Assembly: GCF_030027245.1 (NCBI RefSeq)
Contig: NZ_JASERT010000002.1
Coordinates: 124,001 to 188,000, forward strand
DNA length: 64,000 bases
Reading direction: 5' to 3'
DNA from: Asticcacaulis sp. EMRT-3
GTDB taxonomy: Bacteria > Pseudomonadota > Alphaproteobacteria > Caulobacterales > Caulobacteraceae
The position numbers and the translations under genes are program-made. Position 1 is the stretch's first letter; every line of letters starts with the position of its first letter. The notes below the pieces were generated by a model. The model had not been told where the DNA came from, did not search any database, and saw nothing but the letters and a program-made list of their open reading frames with translations. This document shows positions 53,458-62,026 of the stretch, one piece after another.

Positions 53458-55008
53458 ATGTCTGAAGCCATACGTAAAATCATCATCGCCGGAGGCGGCA
53501 CAGCCGGCTGGATCACGGCGGCAGCCCTGCGCGCCGGTCTGGCGGCGAATGTTGAGATTTTGCTGATCGAGTCGGAAGACATCGCCACGATTGGTGTGGG
53601 TGAAGCCACCATCCCGACTATTCGCGTTTTTAACGAACATGTTGGCATCGACGAAATCAGCTTTATCCGTGCGACGAACGCTACCTTTAAGCTGGGCATC
53701 GAGTTTGTCGGCTGGGGTCACGAAGGCAACCGCTATTTCCATCCTTTCGGCGATTATGGCGGCACACATGAAGGCATTGCCGCGCACCAGATCTGGCGAC
53801 GGCTCAATCAGGCCGGCGAAGTCACGCCGCTGGAAGCCTACAGCGTCGGCACGCAACTGGCCTATGCTGGCAAATTCTTCCCGCCGAACCCCGATCCGCG
53901 TTCACCGATGCATGACTATTCTTATGCATTTCAGTTCGACGCAGGCCTTTATGCGCGCTTCTTGCGCGAGCATTGCGAAAAGCGTGGGGTAAGCCGGATC
54001 AATGCCAAAATCACCGGCGTCAATCTGCGCAGCGAAAACGGCTATATTGACAGCCTGACCCTTGATGATGGCCGCTTCGAAGCCGCCGACCTGTTTATCG
54101 ATTGCACGGGCTTTCGCGCGCTGCTGCTCGGCGAAGCCCTGGGCGTGCCCTTTGTGGACTGGTCCAAATGGCTGCCGGTGGACCGCGCCTGGGCCGTTGC
54201 GACCTCAAAGCCCGCTTCACCACACATGACGCCGTTTACGCGCTCGACCGCGCTGGAAGCCGGCTGGCAATGGCGCATTCCCCTGCAACACCGCACCGGC
54301 AACGGCCATGTTTTCTGCTCCAGCTATATTGACGAGCAGGCCGCGCTCGACACGCTTTTGCAAAACCTGGATGCGCCGCCCTTGAAAGAGCCGCGCCTGC
54401 TGCGCTTCAAAACGGGCCATCGTCAGGTCTATTGGGAAAAAAACTGCGTGGCCATCGGGCTATCCACCGGCTTTCTCGAACCGCTGGAATCGACCTCGAT
54501 CAACTTCATCCAGAACAGCGCTGTACGGCTGCTGGAACTGTTCCCATCCAAACGGATCGACCCGTACCTGCGCGACGAATATAATCTGCGCAATCAAGGC
54601 TCTTACGACTTCGTGCGCGATTTTATTATCGCCCATTACTGCCTGAACGACCGCAGTGGTGAGCTATGGCGTTATTGCGCCAACATGCCAATTCCGGATG
54701 ATCTGCAATGGAAGCTGGAGCTTTATAAGCGGCGTGGTGAAGTGCTGGTACGCAAGTTCGACCATTTTCACGAACCGTCATGGATTTCGATCTATCACGG
54801 CCACGGCCTGCGCGCCGAAGCCTATGATCCGCTGGCCGACCGCATCCCGCTGGAAGGTTTAAGTGAGATCATGCGCAAGCGGCGCGATCAGATCCGGCAG
54901 CTCGTGGCCAAGCTGCCCCGCCATGAAGATTTTATAGCCAAACACTGCGCTTCAGAGGCGGCTTTACCGAACCCTCATGGCTGTCGCTCTATTTCGGCCT
55001 CGGCCTGA
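53458..55008 (+). CDS. Tryptophan-halogenase-like flavin-dependent protein
   Basis: A 516-residue FADH2-dependent halogenase-family protein. The FAD-binding loop is IIAGGGTAGWITAAALRAG. ATIGVGEATIPTI and the NATFKLGIEFVGW segment with the catalytic-type Lys follow, and GWQWRIPLQH gives the W-x-W-x-I-P signature that excludes monooxygenases. NCVAIGLSTGFLEPLESTSI is the second FAD strand. Homologues beside TonB receptors are common in Caulobacterales and Xanthomonas, but their substrates are mostly unknown. The true domain seems to end near FIAKHCASEA. The last dozen codons run into the remnant of a second halogenase gene in another frame. Confidence 0.9.
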   Translation: MSEAIRKIIIAGGGTAGWITAAALRAGLAANVEILLIESEDIATIGVGEATIPTIRVFNEHVGIDEISFIRATNATFKLGIEFVGWGHEGNRYFHPFGDYGGTHEGIAAHQIWRRLNQAGEVTPLEAYSVGTQLAYAGKFFPPNPDPRSPMHDYSYAFQFDAGLYARFLREHCEKRGVSRINAKITGVNLRSENGYIDSLTLDDGRFEAADLFIDCTGFRALLLGEALGVPFVDWSKWLPVDRAWAVATSKPASPHMTPFTRSTALEAGWQWRIPLQHRTGNGHVFCSSYIDEQAALDTLLQNLDAPPLKEPRLLRFKTGHRQVYWEKNCVAIGLSTGFLEPLESTSINFIQNSAVRLLELFPSKRIDPYLRDEYNLRNQGSYDFVRDFIIAHYCLNDRSGELWRYCANMPIPDDLQWKLELYKRRGEVLVRKFDHFHEPSWISIYHGHGLRAEAYDPLADRIPLEGLSEIMRKRRDQIRQLVAKLPRHEDFIAKHCASEAALPNPHGCRSISASA

Positions 55009-55163
55009 TGCCGCAAGCCTATGATCCGTTTGTTGACCTGATGGAGGCCGAAGCCCTGCGCGTCCATTTCGAGCGCATCCGCCAGTCGGTGGCTCAGGCG
55101 GCCGCGACCATGCCGCCGATGGAGGCCTATATCGAGCGCTTTTTGAAGGCCGAACCAGCCTGA
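54927..55163 (+). pseudogene. C-terminal remnant of a second tryptophan-halogenase gene
   Basis: In a different frame from the intact halogenase and overlapping its last codons, about 70 codons read GGFTEPSWLSLYFGLGLMPQ, then AYDPFVDLMEAEAL, and end in MEAYIERFLKAEPA before TGA at 55161. This parallels the C-terminus of the intact gene (FHEPSWISIYHGHGLRAEAY, DPLADRIPLEGL). No start codon or flavin domain is attached. The simplest reading is that a tandem pair of halogenase genes suffered a deletion that left only the tail of the second. A simple frameshift is excluded because the intact gene already has its own copy of this region. Confidence 0.8.
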
Positions 55164-55549
55164 AGTTCAGCTTCCCCACTCCCGACCGCCACATAGAGTT
55201 GTGGCCATGAATTCATTTTGCCGTCTTTACGTCGGCTCTCTATAATTCACAATCATGCGATGGCCTTGAAAAATTGCGCAGCGTCATCAGCCCAAGCAGA
55301 CCTATACATATTATAATAATGTTCGACTAGCTCTTCAGTATCATAAAACTTTACTCCGCCAGCAGAATTATAAACACCTTCAACTAAATCATACCCACGA
55401 TAAAGATTATTTTAATCAAATTTAATTTCAAAGTAATCGGCAATATATTTATTTGGAGATATATCTATGAAGTCTAGCTTAAAATAATCAGGAAGCGCAT
55501 TTACATTAACGGAAGCGTATGGTATAGATATATAATTCAGTATAGATTT

Positions 55550-56977
55550 GATCGTGCCCCAGGGCGTGGTGTAATTGAGCGCTTGGCATCAATGACTTCC
55601 GGACAGGTCCGGGTTTCGCTCAGTTTGCCACGGCTGGCATGCTGAGAAGTGGATCATCGCTGAGTTGTGCGATGGTTTCAAGGGTAATGTAGCGTCCGCG
55701 CTGAACCGCCCATTCGTCATTTTGTTCGAGCAGGATGGCGCCGACCAGTCTGGTGATGGCATCGTCGTTTGGGAAGATGCCCACGACATCGCAGCGACGC
55801 TTGATTTCGCCATTGAGCCGTTCAATGGGGTTGGTTGAGTGCAGCTTGATGCGGTGTTCCTTCGGGAAGGTCATATAGGCCAGGACATCGTGCTCAGCCT
55901 CGTCCATGATCGTGGCCAGCTTTGGCATTTTGGGCCTGAGCTGGTCGGCGACGTTTCGCCATTGGGTACTCGCCGTTTCCGCCGTCTCCTGGGCGAAGGC
56001 CGTGCCGATGAAGGCAGAGACGACGCGTCGCCCGCTCTTGCCGGCATGGGCGCAGACATTGCGCATGAAGTGAACACGGCAGCGCTGCCAGGTGGCGTTG
56101 AGAACCTTGGAGACGGCACCCTTGATCCCGATGTGGGCATCAGAGACCACAAGTTTGACACCACGCAGGCCCCGGCGTGTCAGGTTGCGCAGGAACTCTG
56201 CCCAGATCGGTTCGGCTTCCGAGGTGCCGACCTCCATGCCCAGCACTTCACGCCTGCCGTCGCTGTTGACGCCAACGCAGATGATGACGGCGACCGAGAC
56301 GATACGGCCGCCCCGGCGCACCTTCAGATACGTAGCGTCAATCCAGATGTATGGCCATTCCCCTTCAATGGGGCGGTTCAGGAAAGCCTTCACACGGTCA
56401 TCGATCTCTTCGCACAGCCGACTGACCTGACTCTTGGAGATGCCGCTCATCCCCATCGCCTTGACCAGATCATCGACAGAGCGCGTCGAGATACCCTGAA
56501 CGTAAGCCTCCTGGATCACAGCCGTCAGTGCCTTCTCGGCCACGCGCCTGGGCTCCAGGAAACCCGGGAAGTAACTGCCTTTACGAAGCTTCGGGATCCG
56601 AAGCTCGACCGTGCCTGCGCGTGTTTCCCAGTCTCGGTCACGATAGCCGTTGCGCTGGACCAGCCGGTCGCCGGTTTTCTCATGGTAGCCGGCACCGGTC
56701 ATGCCGCTCACTTCCAATGCCATCAAGCGTTCAGCCGTGAAGCTGATCATGTCGCGCAACAAATCGCTGTCTGAGGTCTTTTCAACAAGCCCTTTCAGGG
56801 CCATCATATCGTCGGTCATCGGTGTTCTTTCGTTCTGGAATGAGTGTCGCAACCCAAACCTATCCGAAAATCACTGATGACCAACCCGCTACGCTAAGGC
56901 TCGCTTTGCCCTTTTGAATGGGCGGCGAGCCATGCGCTACGCTCTTACCCAGTTACACCACTCGCTGGGACACGACC
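55550..56977 (-). mobile_element. IS256-family insertion sequence, complete, 1428 bp
   Basis: The ends can be read directly. The left end begins GATCGTGCCCCAGGGCGTGG and the right end, reversed, GGTCGTGTCCCAGCGAGTGG, continuing GTGTAAYTG in both, so the terminal inverted repeats are about 28 imperfect bases. Inside these, a second inverted pair flanks the transposase (around 55583-55617 and 56848-56884). The element is bordered by the 8-base direct repeat ATAGATTT at 55542-55549 and 56978-56985, the expected IS256-type target duplication. Removing the element and one repeat restores the reading frame of the interrupted gene. Confidence 0.93.
55620..56819 (-). CDS. IS256-family (Mutator-type) transposase
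   Basis: A 399-residue DDE transposase when started at ATG 56819 ([14 protein letters not shown]); an upstream in-frame start at 56852 would give 410. Catalytic Asp residues lie in [14 protein letters not shown] and [14 protein letters not shown], and Glu in [15 protein letters not shown]. Between them is the family's C-X2-H region ([12 protein letters not shown]). No stop or frameshift is present, so it is probably functional. It occupies nearly the whole IS and is more GC-rich than the interrupted gene. Confidence 0.95.
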   Translation of the reverse strand: MTDDMMALKGLVEKTSDSDLLRDMISFTAERLMALEVSGMTGAGYHEKTGDRLVQRNGYRDRDWETRAGTVELRIPKLRKGSYFPGFLEPRRVAEKALTAVIQEAYVQGISTRSVDDLVKAMGMSGISKSQVSRLCEEIDDRVKAFLNRPIEGEWPYIWIDATYLKVRRGGRIVSVAVIICVGVNSDGRREVLGMEVGTSEAEPIWAEFLRNLTRRGLRGVKLVVSDAHIGIKGAVSKVLNATWQRCRVHFMRNVCAHAGKSGRRVVSAFIGTAFAQETAETASTQWRNVADQLRPKMPKLATIMDEAEHDVLAYMTFPKEHRIKLHSTNPIERLNGEIKRRCDVVGIFPNDDAITRLVGAILLEQNDEWAVQRGRYITLETIAQLSDDPLLSMPAVAN

Positions 56978-57724
56978 ATAGATTTCGCAGCATAGATCAA
57001 GAAATTAATGCAAGGGTGGTTTACCGTGTGCGTTATTGGATAAATATTATAATATTCATTTATAAATGAAGCGCACTTTACATCACATTCGGCATCGCGA
57101 TTGACTAAATCGATTAAAGAGAGCTCGAACAGGTTGATTGCTTTTTCTTCAAAATTTACCATTTTTTGCCAGCAATCCACAGCCTGCTGCACACTTTTGC
57201 CGGAAGCATAGGCTTCAATGATCTGCCGGAAGTGGTTGGGCCCTAAAGGGCCGTCATAAGGCAGGTTATTTTTGTTGAGAGGGATTACAAATGAAGGATC
57301 GTAACCATTAAACCAGAAGCTGGTGAATGTAACAACCTTTTCTGGCCAACCGGCAGTTAAAAAGTTCGTCCTGACATATTCTATATGATAGTTATCACTT
57401 ATTTATGCGTAAAAATAAAATCGACATCATGGAACACATTTAGGTACTTTTCTCTTTGTTCTTCAGAAAGCTTGTGAACCCCGTCCAAAACATAACAGGT
57501 TATATTGGGCGACATGGCTTTAATCAAAAGCTGTATTTTTTCTGACTGACAATTGCCAATAACTGCTATTTTTACCATGATACACTCCGGCTCAACCCAT
57601 GTAAACACATGGCTGCATGCAAATAATTGAGTTTTATTTTCATCAAATTTAAGAATTCACTTATCGAATATATGGAGAATTCGATTAACACTCTATGATT
57701 AATCGATAAACTACTTTGGATAAA

Positions 57725-59074
57725 TTATATTTGCAGCCTGTACCAATCGTCCCATTGAGATTCTACCCCGGAATATCCTTTACTTTCAAGCAGCTTCCTG
57801 ATTTTTTCGCGGCTAGGCGTGAAATTATGCTCGACTGTAATGAGGTGTATCTTCCATTTTTCAAAAGGGAAATTCTCAAGAATTTCTAACTCACTCCCTT
57901 CCGTATCTATACTGAGGTAGTCAATATTTTTCGGTGCCTTATTCTTTTTAAGAAAGTCATGCAGAGAAATAGTAATAAGGTTTAGAGTTTTTCCTTGTTC
58001 TTGATAAGCTTGACGCTTGTCCTGATGCTTATCAGAGTTAGCATATTGCGCCATACCCCCAAAAACACCGGCCAGAATAAATTCTATTGAATTTCCCGTT
58101 TGGCCGCCAATGCAGTCAGAGGATACTTTACATTCTCGATTTACTTGTAGCTGAGCATAAAATTCAGGATTAGGCTCTGCACATATTCCCTTCCAGCCAA
58201 ACTGCTTTTCCAATAGCCAGGTATTACTTAAAGCTATGCCGTCCGTCGCGCCAAATTCCACGAAATAACCGCCACGTTTATAGCCGGTCTGTTCCAGAAC
58301 CCAAAGATCCTGGCCAAGCTGGGAAGGGGATTGTCTTTTGAGATCGTCGCCAGTTATGAGCGCCTGCCCCGGCACATCCGCCTTTTGCGGATCGCCATGT
58401 GGAAACATTTGGCCCTTCTGCAATGAGAGCCATAACTCGTGATGCAAGATTTCTATCTGTGCTTCCACGACAGACCGCCATGCCATACTATTTGAGCGTG
58501 TATCGTCTTGACTGCTGATCTCCTGATCCAGAAGTTGGCTGGCTTGCGGAATCAAGCCCAGTCTGGCGGCTTCGGATATCTGCCTCACCCGGCCCAGATA
58601 GGTGTTGTTACGCTTTGTCTCGATTATTTCAATGGCGCGATTAAAATATTCAGATGCATCTTTCTCACGATTTAACAGTAATGAGAGACGCCCTAATGTA
58701 TTATATAGGTTGGATATAAGAATATCATTGACCAGCCTTCTGCTGCATCCCCAACTGACCGCTAAAGACGCAAAATGTCTAGCAAACGGCTTGTTCGTAT
58801 TGTGCGCGTGCGCCGCGGCGATAAGCAGGGCCAGCTTAGCTCGGTCAGGATGATTTGTGAGATCAGCTTTGCCGATCTGTATCAGTGCATCCCAATCACC
58901 GAATTGCCAGCTCGTCCGCGCCGAATCCAGTGTGTACATGTCTTCCGGAGGATAGTCGGACTCTGGATTATCTATTTTTTCCGGCACGGCAACGAGTTCC
59001 CCAAGACCTTCTGACATCATCACTTTTTTAGCTGGTGATGGTTTTCCCGCGCTCTGGTCAGAAGTTTTTTTCAT
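57725..59074 (-). CDS. FkbM-family methyltransferase with helical-repeat N-terminus
   Basis: A 449-residue protein. Residues 45-200 are helices resembling TPR repeats (DWDALIQIGKADLTNHPDRA, SRRLVNDILISNLYNTLGRL). The C-terminal 200 residues are an FkbM-type SAM-dependent methyltransferase: SQLGQDLWVLEQTGY, GGYFVEFGATDGIALSNTWL (SAM loop), CAEPNPEFYAQL, and the FkbM motif NIDYLSIDTEGSELEILENF. FkbM enzymes O-methylate sugars or polyketides; here a sugar of a capsule or surface glycan is the likely target. Its start overlaps the end of the next upstream gene by four bases. Confidence 0.88.
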   Translation of the reverse strand: MKKTSDQSAGKPSPAKKVMMSEGLGELVAVPEKIDNPESDYPPEDMYTLDSARTSWQFGDWDALIQIGKADLTNHPDRAKLALLIAAAHAHNTNKPFARHFASLAVSWGCSRRLVNDILISNLYNTLGRLSLLLNREKDASEYFNRAIEIIETKRNNTYLGRVRQISEAARLGLIPQASQLLDQEISSQDDTRSNSMAWRSVVEAQIEILHHELWLSLQKGQMFPHGDPQKADVPGQALITGDDLKRQSPSQLGQDLWVLEQTGYKRGGYFVEFGATDGIALSNTWLLEKQFGWKGICAEPNPEFYAQLQVNRECKVSSDCIGGQTGNSIEFILAGVFGGMAQYANSDKHQDKRQAYQEQGKTLNLITISLHDFLKKNKAPKNIDYLSIDTEGSELEILENFPFEKWKIHLITVEHNFTPSREKIRKLLESKGYSGVESQWDDWYRLQI

Positions 59075-60423
59075 AGAGATTCATCACGCAGCAGCAGATC
59101 TTTAAGGATGTCAACCTGCCCTTCGAAACGGGAAAATTCAGTGCTGGCCAGCCATTGCTTGTGTTCCAGTTCTTTGATTTTCATAGTTTCTGCCTGAAGC
59201 GCCTGATCCTTTTGCAGAATTTGTCCTTGAGCGTCGGTAAGTGCGTGTTGCAACTGTTCTGATGCCGACTTCGCCTGCGCCAGAGCCTCCTCCAACTCGG
59301 TCAGGCGGGCCTCGGCTAATCGAGCCTGTTCAGTTTTGTCGCACAACATATCTTTATTTTTTTGATTCTCCACTTCGATTTTATCGTAAGCCTGCTGCAA
59401 ATATTCAGCCTCCGAGGCCCGCAGCAGCAAGGCGGCGTCCAGTTCGGTCAGGCGCGCCTGCGCCGCCTGTGAGCGCGTCGTTTCAGCCCTGAGCGCCTCG
59501 TCCGCTTGCAACAGACGATCTTCGGCATTCTCCAGCCTTTGTTGCAGCTCGTCAGCCGCCGCCGACTTTTCAGAATAGCTCTTCGACATATCTGAGAGTG
59601 TCACCTCCAGATCAAGCAGGCGCGCCTGCGCCGCCTGTGAGCGCGTCGTTTCCGCCCTGAGCGCCTCGTCCGCTTGCAACAGACGATCTTCGGCATTCTC
59701 CAGCCTTTGTTGCAGCTCGTCAGCCGCTGCCCTCATTTGCGTGAGTGCGGCTTTCATTTGCGCAACCGTCGCCGCATGGGCATCAAATCTGAACCACAAC
59801 TCTGTGAAGCCGGCATCATCCCTAAGCAGGGATTCGGTCAGATAGCCGCCCGCCTCAAGTATAGGCTGAAGTTCCTGAGTCGAAGAACCGTTTTCATACA
59901 GTATTTCTGAGGTGGCCCGCAGAATTATAGTTTTGAAAACCGGCGCTTGCAGGCCGACAATCTGCCTGAGGATAGCCAGTTCTTCTCCCGGCGCATCCAG
60001 AATCATCATGTTGTCGCCGGCCGCCGGCAGAGAAATCCGGCTTATCAAATCGCTGACATTCAGGGTTTCAACCGGCTGTTCCGATATGATGCGCAATCCT
60101 GGAAACAGCGACCGCAGGGCGTCCGTCGGCGGTTTCAATCCGGACAGCGAGGAAAAATTCAACATATAGAGCGTTGATTGTCCTGTTGTTTCCGCTAAGG
60201 CGAAGGGTAAAACTTCCAGACGCGCATCATTGCCGCCGATACGCTTCAGCGCCGAAACCAGATTGCTGTTCGGCTCAACAACAATAATTTTTTGGGCTTT
60301 GCTGTTTAGAAGCCAGGGCAGATCCGTACCCGCGCCGGCACCGACATATACGATAGTGTCTAAGGCATTTAGCGCTTCCAGAGCCATAAGCAATGGGGAA
60401 TCATCGCTAGATTCATTCGACAT
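59071..60423 (-). CDS. FkbM-like methyltransferase-fold protein with long coiled coil
   Basis: A 450-residue protein in two parts. Residues 15-210 resemble a Rossmann-type methyltransferase: IVYVGAGAGTDLPWLLNSKA, IIVVEPNSNLVSAL, LPFALAETTGQSTLYML, and MMILDAPGEELAIL where FkbM has its DTEG motif. Here the acidic core is DAPGEE. Residues 215-450 are an Ala/Glu/Leu-rich coiled coil containing a duplicated 56-residue unit (ADELQQRLENAEDRLLQADE, then ALRAETTRSQAAQARL). The coiled coil may scaffold the glycan-modifying enzymes. Whether the N-terminal part is an active methyltransferase is uncertain. Cotranslated with the FkbM gene downstream. Confidence 0.75.
   Translation of the reverse strand: MSNESSDDSPLLMALEALNALDTIVYVGAGAGTDLPWLLNSKAQKIIVVEPNSNLVSALKRIGGNDARLEVLPFALAETTGQSTLYMLNFSSLSGLKPPTDALRSLFPGLRIISEQPVETLNVSDLISRISLPAAGDNMMILDAPGEELAILRQIVGLQAPVFKTIILRATSEILYENGSSTQELQPILEAGGYLTESLLRDDAGFTELWFRFDAHAATVAQMKAALTQMRAAADELQQRLENAEDRLLQADEALRAETTRSQAAQARLLDLEVTLSDMSKSYSEKSAAADELQQRLENAEDRLLQADEALRAETTRSQAAQARLTELDAALLLRASEAEYLQQAYDKIEVENQKNKDMLCDKTEQARLAEARLTELEEALAQAKSASEQLQHALTDAQGQILQKDQALQAETMKIKELEHKQWLASTEFSRFEGQVDILKDLLLRDESL
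59449..59731. repeat. 168-bp-period internal tandem repeat in coiled-coil gene
   Basis: Two nearly identical 115-base blocks (59449-59563 and 59617-59731) are spaced exactly 168 bases apart, i.e. 56 codons or eight heptads, so the coiled-coil register is kept. Only a few substitutions separate them, which points to recent duplication. Confidence 0.93.
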
Positions 60424-60476
60424 TATTTTTCTCTGTTCTTAGAAATGCCTGTTCCCAGGCAAGTCAACCCTATCCA

Positions 60477-60519
60477 TTAGAGCGCTTTTCGATCTGATAG
60501 ACTCAGATCGGCGCTCTAA
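60477..60519. repeat. Hairpin repeat TTAGAGCGC...GCGCTCTAA
   Basis: Perfect 9-bp outer arms enclose an inner pair GATCTGA / TCAGATC, making a 43-base near-palindrome between two minus-strand genes. A fragment AGAGCGCTTTTCATT occurs at 27407-27421. The rest of the gap (60424-60604) contains no gene; the hairpin may act as a terminator or a mobile palindrome. Confidence 0.75.
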
Positions 60520-60604
60520 GTTTTTGTTTATCGCTCTTCCTTATCCAAAAAGTGAATCCACTTTTGGGGGAAACACTCTAAAGGCCGCGTTCCGCGCGAC
60601 CGGA

Positions 60605-61942
60605 TCAATCGTCCGAAACAGGTATGGCCTGGATATTTTCAACAAAAATTACCAGTTTGCGGGGATCGCCAGGTACGGTTTTAATTTGCGCGAACTCCAT
60701 GACGCCTATGTTTTCACCTTCTTGCAAATCAACCTGTAGCTGGATGCTAAGTTTTGTTTTCATCGCCTCATTGGGCAAAACAAACGATTGCCCGAAAAGG
60801 CTGACCTCATTATCGCTCATGGGGTTACGGTAGTCGATCATCACATCATAGCGTCCCGCTACCTCGCATAGAAGAACAAATTCTGCCCTGGCCTCGTTTA
60901 TCCAGCGCCCGCTGACAATGTCTTCTTCGGGAAAAGGCCCCTCGGAGCCTGAGAAACCTTCCCTAGGTATCCAGGTTTGCCTCGCCAGGGGCGTAAATTT
61001 CCATGACTTGCTTTCAAGGTCGTAATGAAAGGTTCCATCCGGCGATATATTTTTGTTCTTGGCCTTCCCGTCCATGAAGGCTTGTTCAAGCTCATAGCTT
61101 TTAAGGCTGTCCACTTCAGAGAAGTATTTCACCAGATTCGAACTCAACTGACCATCCCGCCTTCTGTGGCTGGCGATCAGGGTGTCGAGCTGATAATATT
61201 CCGTATGCTGGGCAAACCGGTACCAAAGATCATAATCGCCCGCATATCTCAAGGATGCATTCAAACCGCCCGTCTTGTCCCACAGTTCAGAGCACCAAAA
61301 GGTTCCCTCCTGCATGACAAAGACATCCTTGCGTCCGTCATAAAGTCCAAGCGCCATATTAAGCCGACTGTAGCCTCTTAACGGCCAAAGCCGGAATACG
61401 AAGCCATCGGACGCCATGATATTGACCAGACCGCCAACAAGCTGGGCGGAAGGATGCTCTCTGAAAAAGGACGCTATAGCCGCGAGGCCGCCGGGAAAAA
61501 GAATATCATCGGCATTGACCCAGCCCATGATGGTTCGTTCCCCGGCCTCATTTTCCACCTCGGGCATTTTATAGGCAGACGGCACAACCTTGCTGAACCT
61601 TGGTAATGAAGCCCCGCGCTGCCCCGCCTCTTTTGCCGAATTGCCCTCACTTTGGGCCAGAGACTTGCGGGCAAAATCGAACCCGCGGTTTATACCGTCA
61701 TACATGCCGTTGTCCTTCTCGACCGAATAGGAGAAGGAAACTCCCTTGCAGAGCAGGGGGAAGTCAGGCCCGTCTATCAGACGCTGCCATTTTTGGATGA
61801 TCTGATGGGTTTTATCCGTCGAGCCCGCATCCTGAATATGATAACGGATCCGGAAATCACCCTGCTGGAACACCACAGAGGATATAGTTTGTTCGATAAA
61901 CTTATCCAGATTGTAGCTCGGCGTGACGATCACAAAAAGCAT
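60605..61942 (-). CDS. Family 2 glycosyltransferase with C-terminal beta-type module
   Basis: A 445-residue protein. GT2 domain at residues 1-260: FVIVTPSYNLDKFIEQTISS, IQDAGSTDKTHQII, EKDNGMYDGINRGF, the D-x-D-like metal motif in MGWVNADDILFPGG, and the acceptor region LRYAGDYDLWYRFA. The last 130 residues (WKFTPLARQTWIPREGFSG to DPRKLVIFVENIQA) look like a beta-sandwich and share landmarks with the end of the next upstream glycosyltransferase. It probably adds sugars to a surface polysaccharide or glycoprotein from the cytoplasmic side. A start with a good ribosome-binding site is not obvious. Confidence 0.87.
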   Translation of the reverse strand: MLFVIVTPSYNLDKFIEQTISSVVFQQGDFRIRYHIQDAGSTDKTHQIIQKWQRLIDGPDFPLLCKGVSFSYSVEKDNGMYDGINRGFDFARKSLAQSEGNSAKEAGQRGASLPRFSKVVPSAYKMPEVENEAGERTIMGWVNADDILFPGGLAAIASFFREHPSAQLVGGLVNIMASDGFVFRLWPLRGYSRLNMALGLYDGRKDVFVMQEGTFWCSELWDKTGGLNASLRYAGDYDLWYRFAQHTEYYQLDTLIASHRRRDGQLSSNLVKYFSEVDSLKSYELEQAFMDGKAKNKNISPDGTFHYDLESKSWKFTPLARQTWIPREGFSGSEGPFPEEDIVSGRWINEARAEFVLLCEVAGRYDVMIDYRNPMSDNEVSLFGQSFVLPNEAMKTKLSIQLQVDLQEGENIGVMEFAQIKTVPGDPRKLVIFVENIQAIPVSDD

Positions 61943-62026
61943 TACGCATCAACTCCTGCCGCCCGCGGCGTCGTAGCAGATTGAAAAAAACGTAGGCTGA
62001 CCATGCCTGCGAATGGGCCGCGCTTT

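Larger units (their letters stand above)
55253..57578 (-). pseudogene. Decayed WcbI-like polysaccharide-biosynthesis gene, split by an IS256-family element
   Basis: The gene starts at ATG 57578 (GGAG upstream) with MVKIAVIGNCQSEKIQLLIK, the N-terminus of WcbI-type capsule proteins. After FIFTHK the frame breaks at 57399; adding one A restores ISDNYHIEYVRTNF and a long open stretch to INFLIYAAKS. There the IS element (55550-56977) interrupts it. On the other side the same frame resumes as KSILNYISIPYASVN and runs to KFD, then an in-frame TAA, then NNLYRGYDLVEGVYNSAGG to FFKAIA and TGA at 55253. So there are three lesions: frameshift, insertion, nonsense. AT-rich, like its neighbours, and part of a surface-polysaccharide cluster. 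Confidence 0.82.

Noticed and set aside
54900..55163. Simple frameshift at the end of the halogenase gene
   Set aside because: The intact frame already contains its own complete C-terminal PSW...DPLAD segment, so the out-of-frame piece is a second copy, not a continuation.
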